A stretch of 64,000 nucleotides of DNA from Halictus rubicundus (taxonomy: Eukaryota; Arthropoda; Insecta; Hymenoptera; Halictidae): the NCBI RefSeq assembly GCF_050948215.1, contig NC_135164.1, positions 5,089,116 through 5,153,115 on the forward strand, given 5' to 3'. Position numbers and translations under genes: made by a program. The notes under the pieces were generated by a model, which was not told the DNA's origin, did not search any database, and saw only the letters and a list, made by a program, of their open reading frames with translations. Positions 45,863 to 58,185 of the stretch are shown piece after piece (within the stretch, counting starts at the first letter, position 1; each line of letters starts with the position of its first letter).

Positions 45863-48800
45863 GTAAGATCAGGTGGAACATCGTCGGATCAGAGTACGAA
45901 CGGGTTCTTACAGCGATGATTTAGCGACGCGAAAGCGCGTTCAGCGAGATCGTCCAATTAAACCGTAAAATTCGGTATAATTACTGGAAATTCGTTCGGC
46001 GCGGTGGCGCGGGGCGCAGGGCAAATATTAAATTTCCGGGATTTATTTAACGAAACGGCGTATCTTCTGTCAATCACATAAAGGTGCGGACGTACAGTGT
46101 CGCCCCCCGACCCACCCTCCGGGCGCCGCGATGCTTTATAATGCAAATAAACCTTTGGAAAGTGGGGAGGTGGGGGGAAGGGGGGTGTGTGTGTGGGGTT
46201 CGGTGTGCTCGTCGCATCGTGACGCAACAAACCGGATTTTTGGGAATATCGTGGCAGCGTATCGCAGCAGAGGGGAGAAAAAACTATCTCTTCCGTGGAT
46301 GATTTTGAAAAACAAAATGCCTCGTTGGCCGAGAGAAAAAAGCGACGTCACCGTTTTACATACGGCCCGAAAAATGGACGGGTAAAAACGCGTTGCGAGA
46401 GTTGATGGACGCCGTAACCACGTTAACCCGTTGTTCTAACAATGTTCGCGGAATAATAGGCCGAGTTGTAATGCGAAATACACGCATAATGCGAACACTG
46501 CAGTATTAGAAAATCCTGCGAGGTCACTATTAAAAAAACGTCTGCAGCCTGACATTTATATTTATACGTGATCGTTAAGGATCGAATAAAAATATATTTT
46601 TCCGCTTAATAATTTTGATAAGTTGAGGACAACATGGCAATATTTCTTTCTTTCTTCCACCAGCTCGTCGAGAGACAATTGTGATTCTGGGTGATGATCA
46701 ACAAATCTATTATGTCAAAGTATAACTGCCTACGTTTTGTCTCGAAACTGTGCATGAAAGTGACGTTTGTTTAACGTTGCTACGAGGAATCGGACGTTTC
46801 GCACGAAACAGCCTAACAGCACTCTGATCCTGCGAGAATGGTTCTCGTGGACAACCGAGGACAGCTTTTCGTATAATCTGATTCTGTTCTTAGGAAGTGT
46901 CATGGCTGCATCCGAGAAATAATCTACGAAGAATCAGGCTGATCCCCGCAGAAAGATGGCGAACAGCCTAATGCTTTGCAGATGTTAACTCGAGCACCGG
47001 GGGTATTAAAGCTTCCGAAAAACGTGCGAGCTGTCCCGATAATTGGGAATCCCGATCCCCCCGTTGACGGCTCTAACTTTAGTAAGATTATCCGCGCGAT
47101 CCACCGCCATTAGCCGAATCATCTACCTGCACCGAAAACATTGGAGATTCCGGCCGAAACCGGCACGATCTCCGTTTCCGTTCGAACGTGTTCATTGTTC
47201 CCTGGTCTCCCAAGTGTGGAACAACGAAATAAAAAAATAGATAGGTGGTTGAACAATGTGGAAGAGCTTTTTAGCACAACATGCTGAAACGAATGCGTTC
47301 CGATGGGGCACGAGTTTCATCGTTTAACTTGAACACCGTATTGCATCGCCAAAGCTCATAAACGTCTGGAACGTAATAAACTGCTAATAAGCTTATTTCC
47401 GTGGCGAAGTAAGAACGGTAAATTTACAGCGAGCTAATTAACGTTTATCCGGATGTGCGTCACGCTCTTTAAAATTGGATATTCCTGGGAAAGGATTCTT
47501 GGAACACCTTGCACCCGTTGGCGCAGCCTTCTCGAGCCCACTTGGTACAAATTTTTTATTTACTCAATATTTGTTCACGCACCACCTACATTGCTCAGCA
47601 AATCCGCCGAGACGGTTTCAGTAACGCAAAGGTGGTCTCGAACAATGATCCCCTAATTTTGGGTGGCAAGGGGTTGAAACACCTCTCGCGCAACAAACTA
47701 TAATTATCCCTCTGGAACGATCGCTTGTCACACGACTGACGCAGCGATCCCCGCTCGAATTGTCGCGAGGATCGACAATCGAACAATCCGGTCGTCGTGT
47801 CGAACAAAAGGAGCGTTCTGCAAACTTTTCGTCTCGCTTTTTCTCACCTGTCGCGAGCTGGATCGTTTTCGTTCCTCCTCGGGAGAGCGAAGACAGGATA
47901 AAAACGTGGAAGGTGTACCTTTGATGCGATCGGCGAGACCGAGGGGGCGCGGGCCCCCCTGATAACTCGTGGGTGTAATTGTTATATCATGAATCTGTCG
48001 GTGGCGGGGCTAGGGGTGGAAAGAGGGGGTTGAGGATCGGGATAGGGGCGAATAAAGAAGGAGCGACGTGAAAGAGGGAGGAGGAGAGAGAGAGAGAGAG
48101 GAGAAGGAAGGAGGAGGGAGGGCGACAGGAAAGCGAAGAGGAAGGCATGCAAGGCGACGTTCTACAATAGGCAACATTAAATCTGCAAAAGAGAGAAGAT
48201 TCTCTCCCGCGCGCGCGACACAACGGGGACGAGAACGGGGGAGGGTGGAATCGGGCGTAAAGGAAGCAGATACAATTCACAATAGACCCGGCGAACCGGC
48301 TCGAAGATCAAACGCCGCCCCTGCGAGAGCTACCGACGCCCATAACTGGCGTAAGACTCCGCGAGTGTCGAAAGTTCGGTCATATCCGACCCGCAACCAG
48401 ACGACGTGCATAAGTGTCTCGTAATAATCGTGTCCGAGGCGTCGACGATCCCCCGGATCATCGGGGTTGAACGCCGGAAACCCCGTTGAAATCGTCGTCC
48501 ACCCCCATAAGCAAAAACTATTGTGCGATTGCAACCGGTTGTGCCCGATTCGAAAGTATTGGTCGGTGGCAAAAGCTCCAGTACTATTTGAAAATGAAAT
48601 TCGTGCGGTAACCTTTTTGAGATAACAGTTTTATTAATTACTAGACTGCGGATTTTTATGCTTTTGTAGAACAGTAAAAGATTAGAGAAACGTAGCGACG
48701 TCGTGAACAAAATTGTTAGCGAAATCAATTTTTAGTTAAATTCCCACAGTCTTGAAACAATGCTAGAATTGTCGTGAGGTAATTTCCTCGATTGTGTGTT

Positions 48801-50372
48801 GCGGAGCTGAGTATAAAAATGAAATGAAGGAAAACGTGTTGCGTTCGGTGAAAAATTTGTTGAATATTTTTTTGTCATGGTAATCACTTCTTCGAAAATT
48901 ATTCCCAGTTATAGAACTGCGAAATCATTTCGGCGACTGTCAGCAGACACGCGCAATTGATTTATTCGTCAATTATATAATCACCGGCATTTTCGGCAAT
49001 TGCCTCGGAACGTTTCATAATCTGATGGATTTCTTTTTTGTTTACCACGTTATTAATACTTTTTTAATGTATTTGTTATGTCCTGTGTCGTGCTTATCGA
49101 ATACATGTGCAATGCCATTTTTCATTTTTAATAAACGCTTAAATAATTCTTTCAGCAATCATATTTACGATTTTGATCGAATATTTTCCGCCAGGGGTAG
49201 TATTCGAAAACGAAAATCGATTTCAATTACCTGGGAATATGTCATAAATAGACTACAGGCCTTCATGCATTTACGGTACGTATTTAGAGTGAAATGCAAG
49301 AAAATTTATGTATTAACATTTTGCCTACAGGTAGTTACCTAATAATCCTTCATAAATGGCAGATAAATAACTCACGGTTTTTTAGTGACTTCTTCAACTC
49401 CGATAGCAATTTTATTAGTTAGCTGGTAAATTAATAACCTCTTTCGGGATTATTATTCGGAAATAAATTATCATGCTACCTTAAGCATGGTATTCTCGTT
49501 TAGGAGCCTATCGATAAACTTTAAAGCGTTAACAAAAATTAATTATGCTAGTCTTCAGGTTTAAAAAAATAATAATTTCGTCGATGAAAGAAAGTTTTCC
49601 CTTCTTCAGTTTTATATAAAATATTTCACGAGAATGAGAGTTTACACGAAGATCTGTGGTTGAAAATGTCAACGTCCTGAGAATCATTGATAACATCTAA
49701 ACTTGAAAATTAATTTCTACAGTGACAGAAAAATTGAAAGAGTAATTAACATTAGGAACATTCACTTATCAGTTTTTATTTCCTTAAATTGCTTTAGTTT
49801 AGTCTGCCGTTTATGTCATAATGTTACACGTAGAAAAATCGCTTGACTGTAATATACCGCTTTGAAAATAAAAATGTTAGGCATTCTAAAAGACAATAAA
49901 GAGAAATTTTGAAATTATGAGAAGCAGAAATTATTTTCGGAGCAGGAAATCGTTCGTTGAGAATCCATCACGCGCAAGATGCAGTAAAATATTACTGACT
50001 TCAAAATTCGAATCTGGGGAAGTGAGCGCGACGTCAGTGACTCGCCTAACAGCTTAGAACCAGAAGAAATTGTAGAGTACGTTCGTTGATAGCGCGTTCC
50101 CTGTACGAATCGCGAGAGGTCATATCGCAAATTGATCGCGGACCTGGGCGACGAAATTTCGATGGCACACAATTCGCCATAGTGCAACGTCGCTGGCTGT
50201 CGATTCCGCGTTGAAAAAAAAATGGCGAATTTTTCCACCCAGTTTTACGCCGCAGTAGCTTTCTATTTCATTAGCGGCATAAAATGGGAAAAATCGTTTG
50301 GCGGCTGAATCCGAGCGATTATCAAAAAGGCTTTCGCTCGTTCCCTCGAATCTCATTAAACGTGGTTAGGAA
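45863..50372. other. Noncoding, possible intron of the plus-strand gene
   Basis: No convincing exon was found. A GA-rich block spans 48060-48130. Frames at 48068-48424 and 48330-48728 are compositional. Nothing else recognised. Confidence 0.5.
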
Positions 50373-51409
50373 TGCGATTTTATCGGTTAAGATTCATTGA
50401 CGATGAATCACGAAAGTGTATAAAAACCCCTTTATTCCTTTAAACAAATTCCTTCCGGCTTCTGCAAATCTCAATATATAAAATATTGATTAATTCTTAG
50501 ATAGATCTTGAATAGATTTTCTATTTTTCAACGTAAATTAAATGTACCAATATGGATACGATGACACAATGAAGCGATTTTATCGGTTAAGATTCATTGA
50601 CGATGAATCACGAAAGTATATAAAAAACCCTTTCTTCCTTTAAACAAATTCCTTCCGGCTTGTACAAATCTCAATATATAAAATATTGATTAATTCTTAG
50701 ATAGATCTTAAATAGGTTTTCTATTTTTCAACGTAAATTAAATGTACTAATATGGATACGATGACACAATGAAGCGATTTTATCGGTTAAGATTCATTGA
50801 CGATGAATCACGAAAGTATATAAAAACCCCTTTCTTCCTTTAAACAAATTCCTTCCGGCTTGTACAAATCTCAATATATAAAATATTGATTAATTCTTAG
50901 ATAGATCTTAAATAGGTTTTCTATTTTTCAACGTAAATTAAATGTACTAATATGGATACGATGACACAATGAAGCGATTTTGTCGGTTAAGATTCGTTGA
51001 CGATGAATCACGAAAGTGTATAAAAACCCCTTTATTCCTCTAAACAAATTCCTTCCGGCTTCTGCAAATCTCAATATACAAAATATTGATTAATTCTTAG
51101 ATAGATAAAACTTCGCCTTTCAACTGTGTAGCTTTTCTATTTTCCAGCGTAAATTAAATGTACCAATATGGATACGATGACACAATGAAGCGATTTTATC
51201 GGTAAAGATTCATTGACGATGAATCACGAAAGTATATAAACACCTCTTTCTTCCTTTAAACAAATTCCTTCCGGCTTCTGCAAATCTCGATATACAAAAT
51301 ATTGATTAATTCTTAGATAGATAAAACTTCGCCTTTCAACTGTGTAGCTTTTCTATTTTCCAGCGTAAATTAAATGTACCAATATGGATACCATGACACA
51401 ATGAAGCGA
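50373..51409. repeat. Five-copy tandem satellite, 200/216-bp unit
   Basis: Units start with (GAA)GCGATTTTATCGGTTAAG at about 50371, 50571, 50771, 50971 and 51187 and end near 51403: periods of 200, 200, 200, 216 and 216. The two longer units carry ATAAAACTTCGCCTTTCAAC in place of the ATCTTgAATAG segment. Each unit has a 7-bp-stem hairpin, GATTCATTGACGATGAATC. AT-rich, no coding potential; too long-period and without spacers to be a CRISPR array. Confidence 0.95.
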
Positions 51410-52389
51410 AATTTACTCGTTACATTAGGAATTTCCAGTTAAAATAAAACTTTCTGTATTATTTTAAATTGCGTGCTAGTCCCCGTCTATAGGGAACTTA
51501 GTAATTCCATATCGTAATTGACAAGCAGGGGGTTGAATCACAGTGGAAAGGGTTGCAACGTAAGATCCAAACCGTCGCGAATAAAAAAGTGGATAATGGA
51601 CAGCGGACGAATATTAATAAAGAGACGAGGTACGCGAGGGAAGAGCGTCGTCGATAATCCGCTGTGCGAGAGGAGGAGGGCAACGAATATTAAATCAATC
51701 AACAGCAACGATAATTGCGACAATAACCGTTCGTTCTTTTCACCGTTGGCACGACGGAGAGAGGAAATGTTCGTCGCGGAGGTCCGGTTCATCGGAGAGT
51801 GTAAAAACAACGAGATAATGCGATCCTCAAATTGGCGAGCGTCCTATTCTTTCAGGGAAAATCGCCGGGGAGGGAGGAACGAGTTTAGCGTGGATTCTAT
51901 AAGGGAAGTCACGGTATCAAGGACGTAGTTATTATCCCCCGGGGGCACGCGCGTATTGTTACCGTCGAGCGAGCCCAAGAACCATTGAATTTTCGGAGAC
52001 AAACGAGGAGAAGATTGCGTGTTTAAGCAATCGACGTGACCGGGATCGAGCCGAGCGGAAAGTAGAGGAAATAATCGGCAGATTCGAGCGCTTAATCTTA
52101 CAATTATCCTGCCACTCTGCTCATTAGGGACGACGAACCCGTCCACTTATCGAGCAGAGTTGCTGTCCGGGCGCGTCGCGCTGGATAAGTGTCCGATGAA
52201 AGGACTTTTAACTCGCGGACGCTGAACAACGTTTTGACCTAATCGAAATTTATTCACGCACAACATGGCTACTGGCCTAATCGGCAAGGTTCCAGATTGG
52301 AACGTTCCATTTCGTTTCGTCTCATGCACTAGACACGCATCGACGGACGACAATAATAAAATAACTGATTTTATAGTAATGTAAATCTA

Positions 52390-52607
52390 TTAACCCTTAG
52401 CACTCGAATGGCGACTGTAAGGCGCCACTAAAAATTGCTGTATTATTGTTCAAAATATTTTTTACATCATTAAATTAGTTTGCATTTAATAAATTACTAA
52501 ATATTTCAGTACTCTACGAGTAAATTGCACCATTTGAAGGGAAATATCCAAGGTCGGAAGAAATGTTTCGTTTTGGAGTTAAAATGGCTTCGAGTGCAAA
52601 GGGTTAA
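52390..52607 (-). mobile_element. TTAA MITE, CCCTTTGCACTCGA family, reverse copy
   Basis: The left end is TTAACCCTTAGCACTCGAA and the right end TTCGAGTGCAAAGGGTTAA, 218 bp. It serves as an uninterrupted comparison for the nested element at 54421. Confidence 0.85.
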
Positions 52608-53265
52608 AATAATTTGAAAAAGGAGGAACTTGTGACTGAGGAAGAAAATTTTTTGCACGCATCTGGCAGTAGAGAGGGTGCGCGGGAATGTGTTAAGTGT
52701 CCACACGTTTTCCTTTTGCAGACCGGGGGAGGAAGAGAAAGGGTTAGCGGGGTACAATGGTAACCTTTTCGAAAACTATTCTCTTCCCCCTTTTTTCTTT
52801 TTTTTTTTTTTTTTGTTAATCCCGGATTCTTTTCAAGCGATAACAACGCGGTCGAGCAGCGACGAGGAGGTCGGTGGTCGGGGGTGGACGCTCTTTCGTG
52901 GTTGTATATCAGGGGCGTCGCGTTATTGGCCCCCGAGGCGCCACCGAGCTTTGTCGGGTGGCACGCCGTGCGCCGGATAAACCGAGACCGAAGAACCACT
53001 GACTTTTATAGGATAAACGGGGTAAAGACTACCCCCGGCCCCGTCTCTCTGTGGATGTACGCGGTTACACGCCGGCGACGACGTACGTACACACCGCAAA
53101 GTACGTTTGTACAGAGTGTCTACGGAGAACGAGGGAAACCGGGCTCTGAAAGGGGAAGACAGATCGGTCGAATATGAATTGTGCTCGTGTTACGTTCGCC
53201 CAGCTTCAGCATTTTCCATCGGTCCAGCAAGCCCAGTCTGCCATCTTGAAAAATCGATTTCTTTA

Positions 53266-53508
53266 TTAACACTTTGACTGCAAAACGAGAAACCTCAAAA
53301 ATTCCACAAAATCAAAGTAAGTTATTTAATGAAATGAAAATTGCAAAAAATTAAATGTATGATATTCAGTTGTCCTCCAACTTTCTTGCTTTTCGCAGAT
53401 CCTAAACAAATTTGGTACAATGAATACATTAACGTAAAAATTAATTTTAAAACCTGGACAAATAATTCCGTCATCCACGTGTGGGTGACATGGCGGTCAA
53501 CGTGTTAA
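53266..53508 (+). mobile_element. TTAA MITE, TTGACTGC family
   Basis: The left end is TTAACACTTTGACTGCAAA and the right end GGCGGTCAACGTGTTAA, 243 bp. The core AAAGTAAGTTATTTAATGAA matches the copies at 2447 and 44234. Confidence 0.85.
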
Positions 53509-54500
53509 AAACGATTGAACGTAACGCACGGTATTTTACCAGTCAGCCGTTCGAGTAACATACATATTGTTTCAGGTAGATCTCCCGTAAAAAGAGTGGA
53601 ACAAGACACAAAAATTTAATCTTGCAAACTTTATTTTGCCAAGCGTCATCCGTGGCACATCCGGTGAGAAATTACGGGTCCGTCGATATTAACTTGACGT
53701 CCTACGCGCGATGACTAAATTAAAAAACGTCCCTCGAGCCGAGACTCGCGCGAATCGTTTTACAAGTTGAGTCGTTTTAATGTCGAAAATTGCGAGGGTA
53801 TTTGGCGAACGTGAAAAGCGCGGGGCGTCGCGACGAGACGATCCCGCAGGAATCGGTAGTGTCGGGGCGAGACAGAGAGGATGATTAAAATGTACTTACC
53901 AACCGCATAGATGGATCGAGAAAAAGGAAGGACGGATGGCGAGGAACGGTGGTGGCTACGCCTCTGCTAAATAAACTAACCCCCGCGAGGGAGGGAAGGA
54001 TCAGTGGAGACAGAGGGGGTGGTTACTGCGCGCCCCGGCGCGGCTGCCGGGATTTTATTAACTTCTGCACAACGACGACGCGCCGCGCGTTTCCCTCGGG
54101 TTCGACGGAGACAGAGGATGCGGAGACCTCGTCTCCGACAAACAGCCAAATAAAGAGATAGTAATTATTGTGTTTGTGCCCGGTTTATTTCTTCGTTGGC
54201 CCGTGTCCTCGTCACTCCACCGCTCCCTCCTTGGCGCGCACCCGTCGATCCTCTCTCCCGCCTTCGTCTTTCTCCTTAAAAAATCACCACGATCCTCTCG
54301 GAAAACCGTCCCCTCTAATTAATCCAGTAAAAGCCGTATCTTCATCAACGGCTCGCAAACTTTACGCCGAAATGTGCCGGAAACAAAACCCCCTGCACAA
54401 AATTCGCCGTAGAACTCTTCTTAACCATTAGCACTCGAATGGCGGCTGTAAGGCGCCACTAAAAATTCCTGTATCATTATTCGAAGTATCTTTCACATTA

Positions 54501-54730
54501 TTAACACCGGGTTTACGGAGCACTAAAAATGATCATTTCACATTACTTTATAAAAATAACATGAATGTATCGATCAAAGTTTGTAGCCATTTTTTTTTTT
54601 TAATAATATATACCCAAAGAAATCAATTTGTTAAATAATTGCTCATCGATGCATTTTTACAATCTCAATATTCGCAACTTAAAGATATTAGAATCCGTCA
54701 TTTTGACGGGTCCCGTAAATCTAGTGTTAA
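54501..54730 (+). mobile_element. TTAA MITE, CACTAGG family, nested in the 54421 element
   Basis: The left end is TTAACACCGGGTTTACGG and the right end CCCGTAAATCTAGTGTTAA, 230 bp. The host sequence resumes as TTAAATTTGTTTGTATCC, matching TTAAATTAGTTTGCATTT at 52467 onward, so TTAA is duplicated. Confidence 0.85.
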
Positions 54731-54817
54731 ATTTGTTTGTATCCAATAAATTACTAAACATTTCAGTACTGTACGAGTAAATTGCACCATTTTCGTATGT
54801 ATAGTATGAAAAATATA

Positions 54818-55222
54818 CACAGGGTCATCCGTTTTTAAACGGCCAAACGTCAACCAGCTATAGAGGACCCCAAATGGAACAACTTTCACCCCTAACACTT
54901 TTTTTGATTCGTTCTTGATTTTTAGATAATTGCACAAACCCGTCATTTTTTGCGTTCACTTAAGATTAAATATATTAGGACTGCAATTATGTATCTTGAT
55001 GATTTTTCCTTTGTTTGGTTTAAAATAAATAGGGGCATCTTTTTTATTGAGTCAACTTTTTTGTATGACCTTTGGATCTTGGTTTTTTTTTACATGGGGC
55101 ACGCCGTGGAGGCTGAATGAAATAACTTCGAATCAAAAAAAGTGTTAGGGGTGAAAGTTGTTCCATTTGGGGTCCTCTATAGCTGGTTGACGTTTGGCCG
55201 TTTAAAAACGGATGACCCTGTA
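54818..55222. mobile_element. TA-target MITE with 92-bp terminal inverted repeats, nested in the 54421 element
   Basis: Arms 54820-54911 and 55129-55220 are near-perfect inverted copies starting CAGGGTCATCCGTTTTTAAA and reaching GATTCG. About 217 bp of AT-rich sequence separates them. The host is interrupted in AAATATA/TATAGAAGGG, consistent with a TA duplication. The long arms would fold into a strong hairpin if transcribed. Confidence 0.85.
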
Positions 55223-57258
55223 TATAGAAGGGAAATATTCTAGGTCGGAAGAAATATTTCGTTTTCGAGTTAAAACGGCTTCGAGTGCAAAGGGTTAATT
55301 CCTTGTGGAATAAACGCCACGTGTCCTATTTTCAATGTTCAAATTCAAAGAGCATATACCTTGGGCGTAACATTTACATATAAACATGTCACCGGTAAGT
55401 TCGAATAACGGAACACGTTGCGAAGCCAACCATATGTTCCCGCAAAAATTGTTCGTCACAAACGGACGCGTCAAAGCAATTTTGTTAAATGGCACTCTAC
55501 AGAGTGTCTCATCAAATATTGCCACCTTGATTTACGTGATTATTATTATTCGCAGTGAGATACGTTTTCACGGCGATTAAATGGTTTCGAGAGACATTCG
55601 CATACCGGTGTTTGTTTTTTGTGGGTGGACGCGTGAAGGGCTTACGAGGGAGAACAAACGATTTTTTTTCAATGGAACCGTGTAGTTTTTCGAAGAAGAA
55701 AGTATTCACTCGCGTACGTCGAAAGACGATTGATTTGGAAGATATCTAGATATTCCAGTAAAACAAATAAATCTAACTTCACGGCGCAATGTGAACTTTT
55801 CCGGATTTTGACATCAACGTTGAAGATCGCGCAGGGTGTCTGGATCGAGTCCTCCTTTTGCAGACAATCGATTAGGGGTTGAGCGGGGAGGAGTCCTTTG
55901 GCGCGGCCGAGTGTGTAAATTGAACAAAATTCCCTCGGTGCTCGATAAAGACGCCAATTACCGCAACGACCGGGCTAACCGAAAGTCCTTAACGAGGGGT
56001 ATGACGTTAAGAGGAGAGGATTGCCACCGGGGAAGGTATAAACGAGGCGATCGACGGCGTAAATCGCGCGTGCATCGTCATGCACGGCGTACGTGGACGT
56101 GCAGAGAGCGAGAGAGAAAGAGAGAGAGGGAGAGAGAGACAGAAAGGGATGAGAACCGTGGATGAGCAGGAGGAACATTCGGAAGTCCGATCAGGGCCAT
56201 TGGCTTTGATCCGTTACGTGGCACCGGGGTCTGCGCGTGGCTGAATATGCTACTCCCCCGCCACAGGATCGAGAAGACACCCCGTGCCGCGCCCGTTGCC
56301 TCTTCCAAGTCCCTGTATTCACGGGGAATTCGAAATGATCGCGAAATAACCGCTCACTTATATCAATTCACCGGCTGCTCTTTATAAAGGCGCATTCACG
56401 CGTGCCATCCACGAACGATCCACCCCTACGCACGTTAAGGACTCTATATTCCCGGGCTCCTCTGTCTCTCCTCCTCCATCCTGTTCGGCTTCCTTCGTCG
56501 GGATCCTGGGATCTCCTCCGCTGTCCCATTGCCGATCCTCTCTGTCCAACCCCCGTGTAACCCACCAAACGTTTCCAACCCTCGACGCCGCCGACGGGGG
56601 CGATCATACGTAGCAGGGCGGCGTCCCCCTTCTTTCTTTTTCAACCGGCTTTTAGCGTCGACCTCGAGAGGCGATCAGGAATTATCTTAGTCAATTAACT
56701 TGGACGCGCACCACGCGCTCGCCCGATTATCGCGCGTTAATCGCTCGCTCGTTCAAACGAGCTGAAAGGAGCGGCTTCTGCGCGACGACCGACGCCGACG
56801 CCGATCCGCTTTGTTTCGGGCCCACGCGCGTCGCCGTCAACCTACTCGATGTGTTACGTTCCGCATAGTGCAAATTGCATTTTCAATGGATTACGGAACA
56901 TTCGTCTCGGTAGGAAGCTTCAGCGTTACAGGACCATCTCGCGTAACGAGATACACTGTCCCTCGAAATGGCAGTTGTAATTTTCGGGGCGACAGAAATT
57001 TATTGGTCAATTTTCTTACGAATATATTGATCACACTGCGGATTTGGAAAATCGGTGGATGAAACTCGGAAAAGTGGAAATAGCAGAAGAATGTAAGAAA
57101 TTATTTGTCGTCCCCTAAAACTGTGAAGAGAAGAAAGAAATTTTCACGCAGTTCCTGTGTCCGGCGATCGATGCATACGATTTTTATTTTGCGTAATGAT
57201 CCGCAATCTAATGATAACAAGACGCAAGATTTTTTCTGCAAAATAAGACTTGTCTGAA

Positions 57259-57488
57259 TTAACCCTTTGCACTCGGCGCTAGTTTCAACCTAAAACAAAA
57301 TTTTTCGTCCGTCTTACAATATTTTAATTTTATTCATACGAAACTGATCTGATTTCTACGTATAATATTTAAATGTTTAGTAATCTATTAAATTCAAATT
57401 TCGTAATATTTTTTGTAATTTCTTTGAAATAATACCACAACAATTTCTAGTGGTGATTCAGAGTCACCGCTCGAGTGCAAAGGGTTAA
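57259..57488 (+). mobile_element. TTAA MITE, CCCTTTGCACTCGA family (22765 subtype, longer)
   Basis: The left end is TTAACCCTTTGCACTCGGC and the right end CTCGAGTGCAAAGGGTTAA, 230 bp. The right half, TTTGAAATAATACCACAACA, matches the short copy in hbn intron 3, which looks like an internal deletion of this form. Confidence 0.85.
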
Positions 57489-58038
57489 TTGTAAGGCACA
57501 GGAGCTGCATAGGCATTTATTTCTTTTCTTGATCGTTTCAAAAGTAGTAGAACAGCATTTTCAAATGTTTTAATTGTTCGCGTTGCGAAAGGGTCGAACG
57601 AAGCAGGAAAACTATAGAAAACCATGTGCTCCGATCGTCGCCGATCCAGCTTTCGAGATTTTAACCACACAAGCGAAATAATAACCGAATACATCAAGGG
57701 GGTCGACCAGCAAAAACTGGAAGAGGGTGCAACGATCCGTCGAAGGCAGAGGGAAACCATGCTATCTAAAACACACAGCGCGCAGGTGCGACAACGTTGA
57801 AAGGCGGCTGATTGTCGAGAGTAGATTGATTGGCATGCATGGAGGCGTTCTTGCCGTCGGTTTTTCCGCTGCAAGGCAAGCGGCCGGTGTCCGACGGTAA
57901 TTTCGCGATTAATCGCTGCTCCCGAGGGGTGTCGCCGATGGTGGCCTCCACCAGCGTTCATTAACATCGTTAAACGCTTATTAGTTTCCCTGAACACCTT
58001 CGGACTCGAATGCGCACAACGCGACACAAACCAGTCCT

Positions 58039-58185
58039 TTAACACTAGGTTTACGGCTAATATTTTTAATTTACAATTATTAAGATTCTAAAGACACATC
58101 AAATTTATTTCTTTGGGTATACGTAATCAAAAAAAAAAAGGCTAGAAATTTGGTAAGCACATTCTCGTTATTTTTATAAAGTAAT
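58039..58185 (-). mobile_element. TTAA MITE, CACTAGG family, right-truncated
   Basis: It starts TTAACACTAGGTTTACGG, then GGCTAATATTTTTAATTTAC and TTTATTTCTTTGGGTATACG as in other copies, and fades after TATTTTTATAAAGTAAT. The second terminal repeat is absent. Confidence 0.65.

Larger units (their letters stand above)
51410..54420. other. Noncoding with two MITEs
   Basis: Outside 52390-52607 and 53266-53508 I see no element. A 136-codon plus-strand frame (51518-51928) is Arg/Asn/Ser-rich with no known domain. Poly-T at 52797-52814. Confidence 0.5.
54421..55298 (-). mobile_element. TTAA MITE, CCCTTTGCACTCGA family, with two nested elements
   Basis: The left end is TTAACCATTAGCACTCGAA and the right end CTTCGAGTGCAAAGGGTTAA. 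The 878 bp are explained by insertions at 54501-54730 and about 54818-55222; removing them leaves a normal reverse copy like 52390-52607. Confidence 0.85.

Noticed and set aside
50373..51409. Regularly spaced repeat considered as a CRISPR-like array
   Set aside because: The 200-bp units are contiguous with no short repeat/unique spacer structure, and the context is eukaryotic.
57485..58045. 187-codon minus-strand open frame between two MITEs
   Set aside because: It opens with GTG inside a MITE end, has no recognisable domain, overlaps MITE sequence at both edges, and is best explained as chance.
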